Assembly: GCA_030248225.1 (NCBI GenBank) | Contig: JASANE010027705.1 | Location: 20,311 to 84,310 of the forward strand | DNA length: 64,000 bases | Reading direction: 5' to 3' | Source: Trileptium ribeirensis | Taxonomy: Eukaryota > Nematoda > Enoplea > Enoplida > Thoracostomopsidae | Part shown: positions 27,701 through 39,700 of the stretch, piece by piece | Layout: each line of letters starts with the position of its first letter | How positions within the stretch are numbered: position 1 is the stretch's first letter | The notes under the pieces: generated by a model | What the model saw: only the letters and a program-made list of their open reading frames with translations | Told to the model about the DNA's origin: nothing | Database searches by the model: none | Made by a program: the position numbers and the translations under genes

Positions 27701-30700
27701 AGCGCACTGGCGGGTGCTTGACGCAATTTATGTTAGCCAAACATGCCCTAAGTACTTCTGCGTAAGCCATACTCTGTTACCGAGTTGGACCGGTTTAATT
27801 CAAACGTATCCCACAGACTTCGGGATGTATAAAATAGCTGCTACAAGCATCGATCTGGCCTTGATTTAACAAACTCCTGCAGGTTATTATGAAAAATTCC
27901 TGCTCAAATTATGTGCCCTACTTACGTTTCACACGGCAAATTGGTTAGTTAATCTTTTCTTTTGCTTGGTTGTATTGGAGCTTGATCATTGTATAATTGA
28001 GCGGAGCGAGGTCGCCGAGCGCAGCGTTTTTATTTTCTGTCTGGGAGCAAAAAAGTCGATGTCCGTTCGTCCGTTAGTCTTTCATGGATCTCAAGAACCT
28101 AGTTCAAAAAACTTTTTTTATTGGAAAGCGTATGTGAGGATGTGCACCTGATATTTTAGATTTTAGAAGTTTGGAAACTTGCCAATCTTATCATTAATTA
28201 AGCTAATTAACACCTTAATTAAGCTCATAACAGCTTAATTATTGGTCGTAGAGACGTTTTAACGGCATATACGTTGAGTTTTCCATGGGAAAATAAGAAA
28301 ATAGATGCATTGTACGTACAGGAATAGTATAGGCAAAATTATTTTCAGACTCCGTGTCCTATGATTTCATTGCTGTGCTTCGATTACCATTCATCACCAT
28401 GCTGTATAAGCCACATGACTTCCTTTGTCTTGCTTTTCGTTCGAACGGAATAAAACTATTCTTTCATTTACTCATTGTTGTCTAAGTAATAATATATTTC
28501 CAAGACATTGAGTACGTTCATATTACTAATGCCGTCGCTCCGCTCAAAAAATGTAGTTCCACTACGACTGGTTTATATTACATATGTTTGGATTACAGTA
28601 TGAAGCAAAAAACGTGGAAAATTTCAAACAAAATTTTTAAACCGGAATTCCGGTTCCGGTATGGTTCTTGCCCTTTGCCGGAACCGCAACCGGAACACGA
28701 TTTTCGCCGCAACCGGAATTCCGGTTACTCCCTGATATTTACATTATGAGGCGTTCAGGGAATAACCGGAATGTAACCTACGTGGTCCTATGGGTGTTTA
28801 GTCCCACCGTAGATCACACACGAACTATACAGAATATTTACGCAAAATTCTCCACCAAGATATCCAATGGTTTATTTCTTATCCTTAAGGCCTTAATGTG
28901 TCACCACTTATAACAAACTCGTTTATTTCTGTCAGTACAACACAATTCAGATAATACACATATAAGACACATAAACGGCTTCACCGTACTCACCTTGATC
29001 GCGCAGCTTTCTGAGGCCGACTGAGGCCACGATCTAACTGCGCAACCACTTAAATATCTTTTCTAAACCCTATTGGTTGGAACTCAAAAGAAACCCAATT
29101 CTGAAATCTCTCTAACCCGTTAATTTTTAATATAATGGTTGCCAACCGGGTTGCGAATTCTTAGAATTGTAAAATTCGCTCTCTAACATAAATTTTAATT
29201 TTTGCGTTAGAGAACCCCTTTTTATGAAATTCTTGGAATCCCTAACTCAAAACAATTTTCGTGAAAATTCAGCAGAAATACACTTACATTTCCGCTAATG
29301 TAAGTGTAATGGTTAGGGCACCCAAGGCTTACACTCAAATCCGATAAGTAAGCAAACTATACCCCGGCACACAAATTGTAAAATTTTAAGTTGTTTTATA
29401 CTCTCTTAAACCTATAATTTTCAAGAATTAAATAAATTCTCATTAACAGAAATGACCGAGGGGATGAAGTCCGTAACTCCTGAAGGGGGGGACCAATTGA
29501 TGTCAAATTTGGTATGTATAATCTACAACGTGCCCTATGGCATTTTGCAAAATCCGCATATGCCCAAACCATCCCCCCTGTCTAGCTTAACACGATTTCT
29601 GTAGTTCTTAAAAGTTTTATTTTAATGTGATGGGAAAATTGTTATCTCAAAACTATTGCTATTTTCTAGCAATTACACATGTTACATACGTCTCACACAT
29701 GATCCACAAAACAAACAACTTACAAACAAAACATTTTACATTCAATTAGACCCGGTTGGCGCAAGTTGGCAAGAAACAACAACTGCACACATATAAAGAA
29801 ACCACTAATGAATTATACAGTTGTAAACACACGAAATGTAGTAAACAAAATACACAACTCATACATATTACACACAAGGCCTACACTTTCCCACCGTAGT
29901 TCATGACGTGTAGCGGTTATAGTTATGACATAAGACAATATGCTTTACACGATGGAACTTTTCCCACGGCAACACATCGTTACAGGAACCGTACATTTAA
30001 ACCGGATCCAGAACCAGAACCGGGTCTTCGAAACTTATATATAGTAAAACAGATTAAGGTACAGTGGATTTAAAATGTATTAAAATGAATTTTACATTAA
30101 GCTTAATGTATTGCGATGGCATTATTGCTTCTCTGGAACTTTGAAGAGACTGATGAAGCTAATAATGTTATTTGTCGATCAATATGTTGATTTTTGGACC
30201 CCCAAAGCAAAAAAATACCTTCTACTGTACAGCCTTGCTTAAATTGCGTCAAACTGACCGTGCTTGTAACTAAACATGCTTGCATGGAGCGTAGATAGAC
30301 TAAACACTTGCTACCAAACTCGTGCAGGGTTAAGATGAAAAATTTCTACTAAAATTATGTGTTCTACTCCCGTTTCACACGGCAACTTGCTGATTTAATC
30401 TCTTCTTTTGCTTGGTTGTATTGGAACTTGATTATTGTGTATATTACATATATTTAAACCACAGATGAAAAAAATTTGGAAAATTTTTAACCCGGAATTC
30501 CGGTTCCGGTATGCTTTTTGCCTTTTGCCGGAATCGCAATCGGAAGACGATTTTCGCCGGAACCGGAATTCCGGTTACTTCCTGGGTTGTCCATATCCGG
30601 ATTATCAGATATGTATTCCACAAATTTATACATTCAGATATGGTAAACCTGCCTACTATTAATATAGACGGTTAAAGTGTTTTAGGTCGCTCCAATATAT

Positions 30701-33700
30701 CGAGAAGAATGGAACAGAGTCATACCATGAACTCGAAGTTTATCCTGACTGGATGAAAAAGAAAATTATTCTTCTCAATTACTTTCGTGGTTATATGAAT
30801 GAACACTTAATTGCGGTAGCATTTTGAACATTTGAATTATGCGGCGTTTATGTTATAAATTGCCCACGGTGTGGAAGTTTGTCTACGTAAAGCCTACGTA
30901 ACACCATTAACGATATAGTTTACAGGACATCACCACTATATTCTAAGCAATTTTGTAATTGTGTTTCGAACACCGTCATCATATCTGTACGGTGAGGTGG
31001 CCATCGTGGCATCGTAGCTAGCTGTGATGAAAGTCTTTTGGAAAGATGGTTTGTTTTTTCCGTTGTAAGGAGTCTATAAGTGCAAGTCCATGCACTTGCC
31101 ATGCAGGGCATTCAATGGTATAGTTTGCTGGATACAGTCAATTGGTTTAAATAAATTGAAATTTCACTTAGCTATTTTCCCGCCGTCATCTTCCCAAAGT
31201 CTTTTGGAAAGATGGTTTGTTGTTTTTCCGTTGTAATGAGTCTATAAGTGCAAGTCCATGCACCTGCAATGCAAGGCATTCAATGGTATGATTTACAGGA
31301 TACAGTCTAATGGTTTAAATAAATTGAAATTTCACTTAGCTATTTTCCCGCCAATTTTTATACGACTATTCAAGCATGGGGTGTAGAAGACACCATAGTG
31401 TTCGCTACATTATTTTGTGCTGCACAATATATCTTTCTGATTGCCATACACCATGCTATAGTTGCTAAATCTTCCACATGGCAGGCATTTTATAACGTGA
31501 ACGTAGTATTATGCCGTATCGATAGATTTGTTAGAAATCAATTTAATTCCGGGAGAACTACATCGCTATGCTTAAACACGATAACCTCAAAAACGCCATC
31601 TGCTATCAATATTTCATCATACAACCTTAGAGCAGTTTTGTGACTGCCCAAATTCGTAACTGCATAGTCAAATATACATTCAGAATGAATTTTGAAATGG
31701 GCATGAACTGGGGGCTTTTCAGGTTGAAAAACATCCGTGAACCAAGATTTCCTGATTTTCGATATAACGCTACAGTTTCTTGTATCTGTGATTATAATGG
31801 ATATCCAGGTTGCTGGGAATAATGAAGTGATTGATTTGAGCGTATCTGTGAATTATACTAATTCCTCTGGTGCCCACCCACCAACCCATTTGAACCATAT
31901 AATTATCTCGTGAATTTCAACGTAATGCTACAGTTTAAGGCATCTGCGATTATACGATGGGGTGATTCCTTTGAATTTATCTATGACCGATGTAGGCGTT
32001 TATGGTGGGACTGTATCTCCACGAGCCCCCACCCCACTCCCAGAACCGTGCATGCTTCCGTGATTTTAGTCTGTTATAATTTGTTGTATCTGCGAGAAAT
32101 CATCGTATAAAAGAATCAAGCACGATGCGATCAATTCCGACCTTACATCTCTTGTCAGAACGTAGTGCAGATTGTGTGTAAGGGTGAAATCTATTAAATC
32201 CCGTTTGGTTGTGTGTGTGATCGGCAATAACTCGCGAACTACTTAACCGATTTTCATTCGAATCCACATAGTCGATTTACCGTGTACATCCCCAGCGTTT
32301 TTGATTTGGCGTCTGGTGCCGGGATCATGGGTCAAAATGTGGGTTTTTGTCCCATTCTAATACCCTACACGGAAGCAAGGTTATTTTTATCTTAACTTCC
32401 GAATTTTTCTAGATGATTTTATTTCATATTAAAATGATATATGCTTATGCCTTTTTTGTTTTTCGATGAAGGCTCCGGTTCTGGATTTATGAGGTTTGAT
32501 CTACGTGGGTATGGCGCCCCAATGGTTCGTCGACCCAAAATTTGAAAATTTGTTCTGATGTCTTGGGCGGCTGATAAATCTTACCTGGGTGTTTTCGGGC
32601 ATGGGAAACTACCTACCGGTGCTGGTTTTCTTCTGTGACACATGGTTCCACGGGTACGGAGGTATGTCGTCCATGGTTCGGTGTCAGAGGTTAAATTGAG
32701 GAGTTTTCACCCCATTTTAGTACGCTTCACGGAAGCAATTGATTTTAAACTTAACTTTTGCAATTTTTTCTCTGGTTGGTTTTATTTCGTAGTAAAATGA
32801 TAAATGCCGATGCCTCTTTTTTGTTTTTCGTTTAAGTGTCCGGTTTTAGAGGTATGGTGCCCCAATGGGTCCCTGACCCAAAATTCGAAAATTTGTTCTG
32901 ATATCCTTGGCGACTGACAGTTTCACTTGATGGTTTTCGGGCATGGGAAGCTCATTGCCGGTGTGAGTTCTGCTCTGTGACCAATGGTTCTATGGGTATG
33001 GGGCTACGGCGTCCCCAACGTTCGGGGTCTCAGAGCAAAATAAAGGTATTTTACCTCATTTTAGTACCCTTCACGCAAGCAAAATTATGTTTATCTTAAC
33101 TTCCGAATTTTTTCTCTGCTTGGTTTTATTTCATAGTAAAATGATAAATGTCTATGCCTCTTTTTTGTTTTTCGATTAAGTCTCCGGATCATGGGTTTTG
33201 AGGCATGGCACCCCCGCGGTTCCTCGACCCGAAATTCCTAATTTTACTGTTACGTCCAGAGATGCTGATAGCTTGCATTTAGGGATTTTGGGACAGTGGA
33301 AACACATTGCTGGCGTTAATTTTGCTCTGCGGTCCACGGTTCTATGGGTACGGAGGTATGGCGCCGCCATGCTTCATCGACATAAAATTCCTAATTTTAC
33401 TGTTACGTCCTGGGAGGCTGATAGCTTGCAATAAGAGGTTTTGGGGCATGGGACACTTATTGCCGGTGTTAGTTTTGTTCTAACATGTGTGGTATTGTGT
33501 GATATACACATATAGCATATCGACGTATGCTATCGAGAGCTGATTGGATGTGCACGCAAAAGGCGTAGGTGTACCTATGCTTCACTACGTTCTGCAATCT
33601 CTATAGAGTTACTAGTTTTAGTGGAGGTTGAGTAAATTGCTACCAGGAGGTCCTCAGGTGGCGTATAGGGGACGTCCTGCATCGGACCTTTTTTGACAGG

Positions 33701-36700
33701 GCCATTGGTAGGATAGCTGTGAATAAGGTGAACTAAGCCGACAGTTCACCAAATAATAAGCAGCCCGGGCCAAATCCCATCAACCTGTACCACTCCCGGG
33801 CCAGGCAGGTGGTCCCAGTTTTTGCACTTCTTTTAAAGGCATCATGTTCAACTATTACGCCCCTGCGTTTATACGTACTTTTATTATTTTCAGAAAAATA
33901 CGAACGTGAATAACAATAATAATAGAGATATCTTATCCGATTGCTCCAGGGATCGGCCTGAGTGTAGTCAGTGTGCTACATCTCCCGCTTTCGAGGGTTT
34001 CGTGACGGGGCCCTCCGGCGGGTTATCGGCTGTCGCCACAACAGAAACAATAGCGATGCTGACGTTAATGGTGCTCAAGACGCGGTTACTGCTGCTCATG
34101 GCAAACCTAGCATTACCTGGGGCAACCCTGACGCACCACAACATGTGGAGGTTCAACGGGACTCTGATTCCCACGCGGGCATCAGCGATAATATGGGGGA
34201 AATCAATGAATTACCAGGCTCCTTCTTTACCTGTGGCCTCACCGGAGGCCATAGGGATGGAGCAGGATCTCTTTGAGAAAACCACTGGGGTTGATCTTTG
34301 TAAATTGCCTGATCCTGATGTACGTACGCCTCCTTCCTCACCGGAGGCCATAGGGATGGAGCAGGGTGTCTTTGAGAAAACAGCATGCGTTTATCTGGGT
34401 AAATAGCCTGATTCTGATGTACATGCGGCTCTTTCGGGGGGCCAAATTTGGATCAGGCTCTTCCTGGAAAAATCTGGAGGAAGCCCTCGCTAGTGCAAGG
34501 GAACTAAGCAAAAATGTTCCTAATAGGTAAAGTTCATTCAAACCCAAATGGGCAGAGGAAACGGTGGAAAGACCCTATATCAAAGGGTGCGTGGTTCTGG
34601 GGAACATCAGAGAAAGCACAGCAAGAAGGCTGATGCTGCTGATGGCAGTGTGGGGGTTGGCCCGCAGGCGCCGACAGCGATTTGGGAGAAAAGGGGTCTT
34701 GAACATGAAGTAGATACTCTTGACCGTCCTAAGGATCCCAAGAGGGGACTCTAGGGAGACTTATGACAGACCAAGGACCCCTCCATCGAGTCCTTCGCGA
34801 ATGGGGACTAACAGGGGCGGCTTTGGTCTTCTCCCTTAATGTCGCCATCACCGAAGTCAACAACAGGAGTAAGAGGCTCACGAACGAGCTACAGTCATAT
34901 TGAGGCCGTTGAACAATCTCAAATGTCTCGATAAATTGATTTTGGAGACACCGGTCTTGCTAGAGGCATTTCAGGGTTAGCTGCAATGACCACCGTACCT
35001 TGGTCTTTCAAAAAGAGGTGGTCTAACAAAACACCCGGGGATCCAGAGCGTGAGATTATTACTAGTTCCTTCCTGCAATCTGTGAAGATTGCGTGTTTCA
35101 TCTCTAACGGAAGTACAACGTTGGCGCCCACTGGTCTTGAGGTTGCCAAGAGGAAACTGGATTGTGGCAATCCGGAAAGCTTGAAATTCATAAACTGACA
35201 TCCTGTTGGGTACAAGCCCAGCATGGTATAATTTTCATCTTTGAGGCTAACACCGAGGCTCTATAAAATAGGCGTGGCATATACTGCCGTTTCTTTGATC
35301 CTGCACAGAGGTCAATAGTTGAGGCCGGATCCTCCGTGGAGGGTATCTCGGATATCGAGGAAAATTAGAGGAGGTTGGATGGAACTACTCTTACAAGCGG
35401 AATCACAGCTTGTTGAATTACTGGTTGGGGAGTACTTCAGGGTCCGATCACAGGATAACCGGATTTAAAGTATCTGGATTCGTGAAACGGGGTGAATCCT
35501 GGGGCTTTAATATTAGGAGTACAGATAGGTATCGTTATTTGCCGGGGGTAAAGAATGCTATTCTAGTGGTTGATATGCCAGAAATGCTGACGGCGACCAA
35601 TGATGTCGATACGGCTGTATCGGTTTTAAACAGTGTGTGTTTTGGTATCTATCTAATCTTGATGAAATTGATTCTACATGGCAGCGAGTACACATTAACG
35701 CGTATATTTAGGGCATGCTTGAGTTTGGGGTATATCCCAATTATACTTGGAGCTTTTCGGTTTTCATACCCAAACTGTGTACGACGGACTGCATGGATCC
35801 TAAGGTCTTTTGCCCGATATGCTTTTTTCTTTAATGTTGAAGACACTAGAGAAGATTATTGATAATTACAATAGGGGAGCTATTGAGCGTAAAACCATTA
35901 CATCCAGGGTAGCGTACTTCTAAATTCAGTAGATGTAAGGTCTCAGCTTTACACTGTACCGTTACGTGGATTGAAAGGAGATAATCTAGTGGAAATACAT
36001 GATTGATTCTTCTCAGACATTTTCGGGGATTTTGATAATATAAATTTGAATTATCAGAACTTTGTGGAGATTGTGTGTTGCAGGTGTGAAATCTTTTAAA
36101 TTCCGTGTGTGTGTGATCGGCCATAACTCGAAAACGCCTTAACCGATTTTCATGATCTTGGGCTCATTCGAACCGCCATAGTCGATTTACCGTGCGCATC
36201 CCCGAGCGTTTTTGATTTGGGGTTTGGTTCTGGGGTCAGGGATCAAAACGTGGGTTTTTTGCCCAATTTTAGTACCCTTCACGGAAGCACGGTTATTTTT
36301 ATGTTAACTATCGAATTTTTTCTCTAGTTGATTTTATTTCATAGTAAAATGATAAATGCCGATGCCACTTTTTGGTTTTTCGATTAAGGTTCCGGTTCTG
36401 GATTTATGGGGTTGGAGGTACGGGGGTATGGCGTCCTAATGGTTCCTCGACCCAAAATTTGAAAATTTGTTCTGATATCTTGGGCGGCTGATAAGTTTTA
36501 CCTGGGGCTTTTCGGGCATGGGCATGGGAAACTCATTGCCAGTGCCGGTTTTGCTATGCGTCTCATGGGTACGGGGGTATTTCGCCCCATGGTTGGGGGT
36601 CAGAGGTCAAACTGAGGGTTTTTAGTACCCTTCACGGAACCAAGATTATTTTTGTCGTAACTTTCGAATTTTTTTCTCTGGTTGGTTGTATTTCATAGTA

Positions 36701-39700
36701 AAATGACAAATGCCGATGCCTCTTTTTTGTTTTTCGATTAAGGCTCCGGTTTTGGAGTTATGGGGTTTGAGGTATGGCACCCTCATGGTTCCTCGTGCCA
36801 AATTGTTCTGACGTCCTGGGCGGCTGAATAGTTTCGTTTTTAGGCATGGCAAACTCATTGCCGGTGCTGGTATTGCTCTGCGACCCATGGGTACAAGGGT
36901 ATGGCGCCCCCAAGGTTCGGGGTCAGAGAGCAAAATAAAGGTTTTTCCTCAATTTAGTACCCTTCACGGATTCGATAGATTTCAAGTTTCAGAGTATTAG
37001 AGGCAATGGTTTCATAACTTTTTAAGGTACAGAATTCTGCTGACAAATTTGGGCCCAACTAGCTATTGTCAGTACAATCAAGGGTTTTTCTAAAGGGGGC
37101 ATTCTTTCACCACTACTGTTAATTTTTGTTGCGGATGACCTCCTAGAATTATTTGAATATTGGATTTATTAGATATTAGAAGAAGCCCCAAACAAGGCTA
37201 CCAAACTCCTTTTTGCTATAAAAAGAGAGGCTGCCAAATTTATGCAATTCCTTTATAAAACGGTTATTATTCCGTCATTGCTATATGGCTGTGCTATCTA
37301 AAAACATAATCGGTGGCTTAACCAATCCCGCAACACTGGTTTCAAGAAATTAGAAGATTATGCCTCCGGCATTAGTGCTATGGAATTTTGTTGCGGATGA
37401 CCTCTTAGAATTATTTGAATATTGGATTTATTAGATATTAGAAGAAGCCTCCAACAAGGCTACCAAACTCATTTTTGATATAAAAGACAGACTGTCAAAT
37501 TTATGTAATTACTTTATAAAACGGTTATTAGTCCGTTATGGCTATATGGCTGTGCTATCTAAAAACATAATCAATGGTTTAACCAATCGTGCAACACTGG
37601 TTTCACTAAATTAGAAGACTATGCCTCCGACATTAGTCCTTTGACGAATATGTCACCTGACGGGATTGTAAGGAGATCGATATGGATTAACTGTTTCCAT
37701 ATTGGTCAGAATCCACACAGGAGCATGAGGAGGATAACATTGAGTGCTACATATCGAGAGGTGATATTAAGGCATCGGAGCAGGAGTGTACATAAGCAAT
37801 GGTATTCGGTTTGAGATTTCATTAGGATGTATGGCGACTGTGTTCCGGGCTAATATAATTGCGGTGAAAAGTTGTGTGGAAAATTTGATACATCTTATAA
37901 CCAGGGAAAAAAGATTAGGATTGGCAGTGATAGTCAAGCTGCCTTGCACGCTCTTATCAGTTCTGTAATCACTTCAGCGACTGTTCTAAAGTGTCTCGGA
38001 TGTTTAAATAGGTTAGGTGCGGAAAACAAAGTGCCCCTTCACTAGGGTAGGGGTCATCCATGGATTTTTGGAAACGTGGTAGCTGATAGATCGGCAGATC
38101 GGCAAAGAAAGGTAGGCGCTAATTGTGTCGTATATGGCTCGGAACTATTTTTCCTGCTGCAACTGCAACGATAAAACGTGCTCTTGGGCAACTGTTGGAG
38201 AAAGAACATAGGGTCAGATGGACGGTGGGACTAAGGTGTCGGCAAACCCGAATATTCCCGTGTTTGAGATACAAGAAGGGCAGATACCTTTGGAAATAAT
38301 TGTGCAAACGTCTAGTTCGGGTTGCTATTCAAGAGATCGTGGGGCATTGTCCGCGCAATACACACCTTAGAGTTATGAGCTTGTGGGAAAATGACATGTG
38401 TCATCTGTGTGGGAGGAAACGGAGACAATAAATTATAGACATTTTCTACTTATATGTAAGCAATGGGAAGGAGTGAGAAGAAGGTTCCTGGGGATTATAG
38501 GTTGGAGGTGGATAATATTCCGCATATTCAGATGCATAGGCCATTAGGGTTCATTCTTAACACTGGGAGAATATCTTTAAGTTAAAATCTATGGGGAGCG
38601 GGTTGCAATGGGTCTCTATCTAAGGGACTTGTGCAGTATTATATCCCCTTAGTCTCTCGATGATGGGGGTTACCATACCGCTCACTTTAGGGTGTTCAAT
38701 GTATCATAGGCAAATTTTTTCCAATCCCCCAGTTTTGAGGAAGCTACATACGACCCCCTCAAAAGTAGGGGAAGTAAAAGAATTTTTTTAAACGCCCCTT
38801 TCTCCAAAACTGGGAGAGGGACGGGATTTTTACTCATGATACCGTGACCCTCACCACAGAGCCAGGGGTGAAGTCAAAATGGATCGTGGCATTCCCGGTT
38901 CATTTATATGTTGATTTCATCATCATAAACTCTTGCTTGAATCATGCATCTGTAGCCGATGTGCCTGAACGGACTGAACCTTGCTTTTGGCATGTAAATT
39001 TACGCCGTGCACGATTTCGTGGCTTCCAGACGTCATACATTATCACACGAAATCTTAACGTCAATGGCATTCGATTTTCTTGCACAATCAAAACGTGGTG
39101 GCTACCGCTTGCTGCGTACTCAAAGGTTGAGCCACTTTCTAATATGGCAATAAATGGCTTCACAAAGGGAGTAAAATGTTTCACCTGAGGTTAAAAGGTC
39201 CGTTTCAACCATTTTTAACTTTATATAAAAGGGATTTATATAAAAATTATCAAGTTTTTATGTCTACTGATAGTGTTTATACGGGGTGGGGAGCAAAACT
39301 ATTGCAGCATAATAGCAACCTGTATTTTGCACGGGTGTGGGTGTATTGAAAAATGCCAGTTCCCACCGCGGAGAAATCGAAATGGATTAACAGTATCCAT
39401 CTTTTCTGAGTGATAGTACTTCGTGTAATAATAATTACTCTACTTAGAGCTTCGCTGTTCAACATAATTTTTAGGTAATCGATTACCATAGCACGCCATA
39501 ATATACACAAGTATCAAATTTATTAAATCGTAACATTATGGTTTATGCTTGCTTGACCTGTTCAGCAGATCCGATAGTGTTATGCGGCTAGTTTGTAACG
39601 GTGTAGTGGCTTAGTATCAACCAAATACGTTACACTTTTTTTGTTTTTATTCTAATGTGATGCTAAAATAATGGGAATGATTATTAATTTCGTTTATTGT

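Larger units (their letters stand above)
33622..38650 (+). mobile_element. Degenerate R1/I-like non-LTR retrotransposon, second copy
   Basis: Order seen: a GC-rich 5' UTR-like leader (33622-33905), ORF1 (33906 to about 35370), endonuclease C-terminus and RT fragments (35410-35870), a family D insertion (36056-36970), an RT thumb remnant with tandem duplication (37020-37640), an RNase H remnant (about 37760-38110), and a C-terminal CHLCG zinc-knuckle-like segment (about 38340-38420). All frames are broken. It belongs to the same general type as the minus-strand element at 1-2440. Confidence 0.75.

Noticed and set aside
38844..39188. 114-codon plus-strand ORF and opposed 80-codon ORF
   Set aside because: They are on both strands of the same stretch with no family motif. 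There is no splice or promoter evidence.
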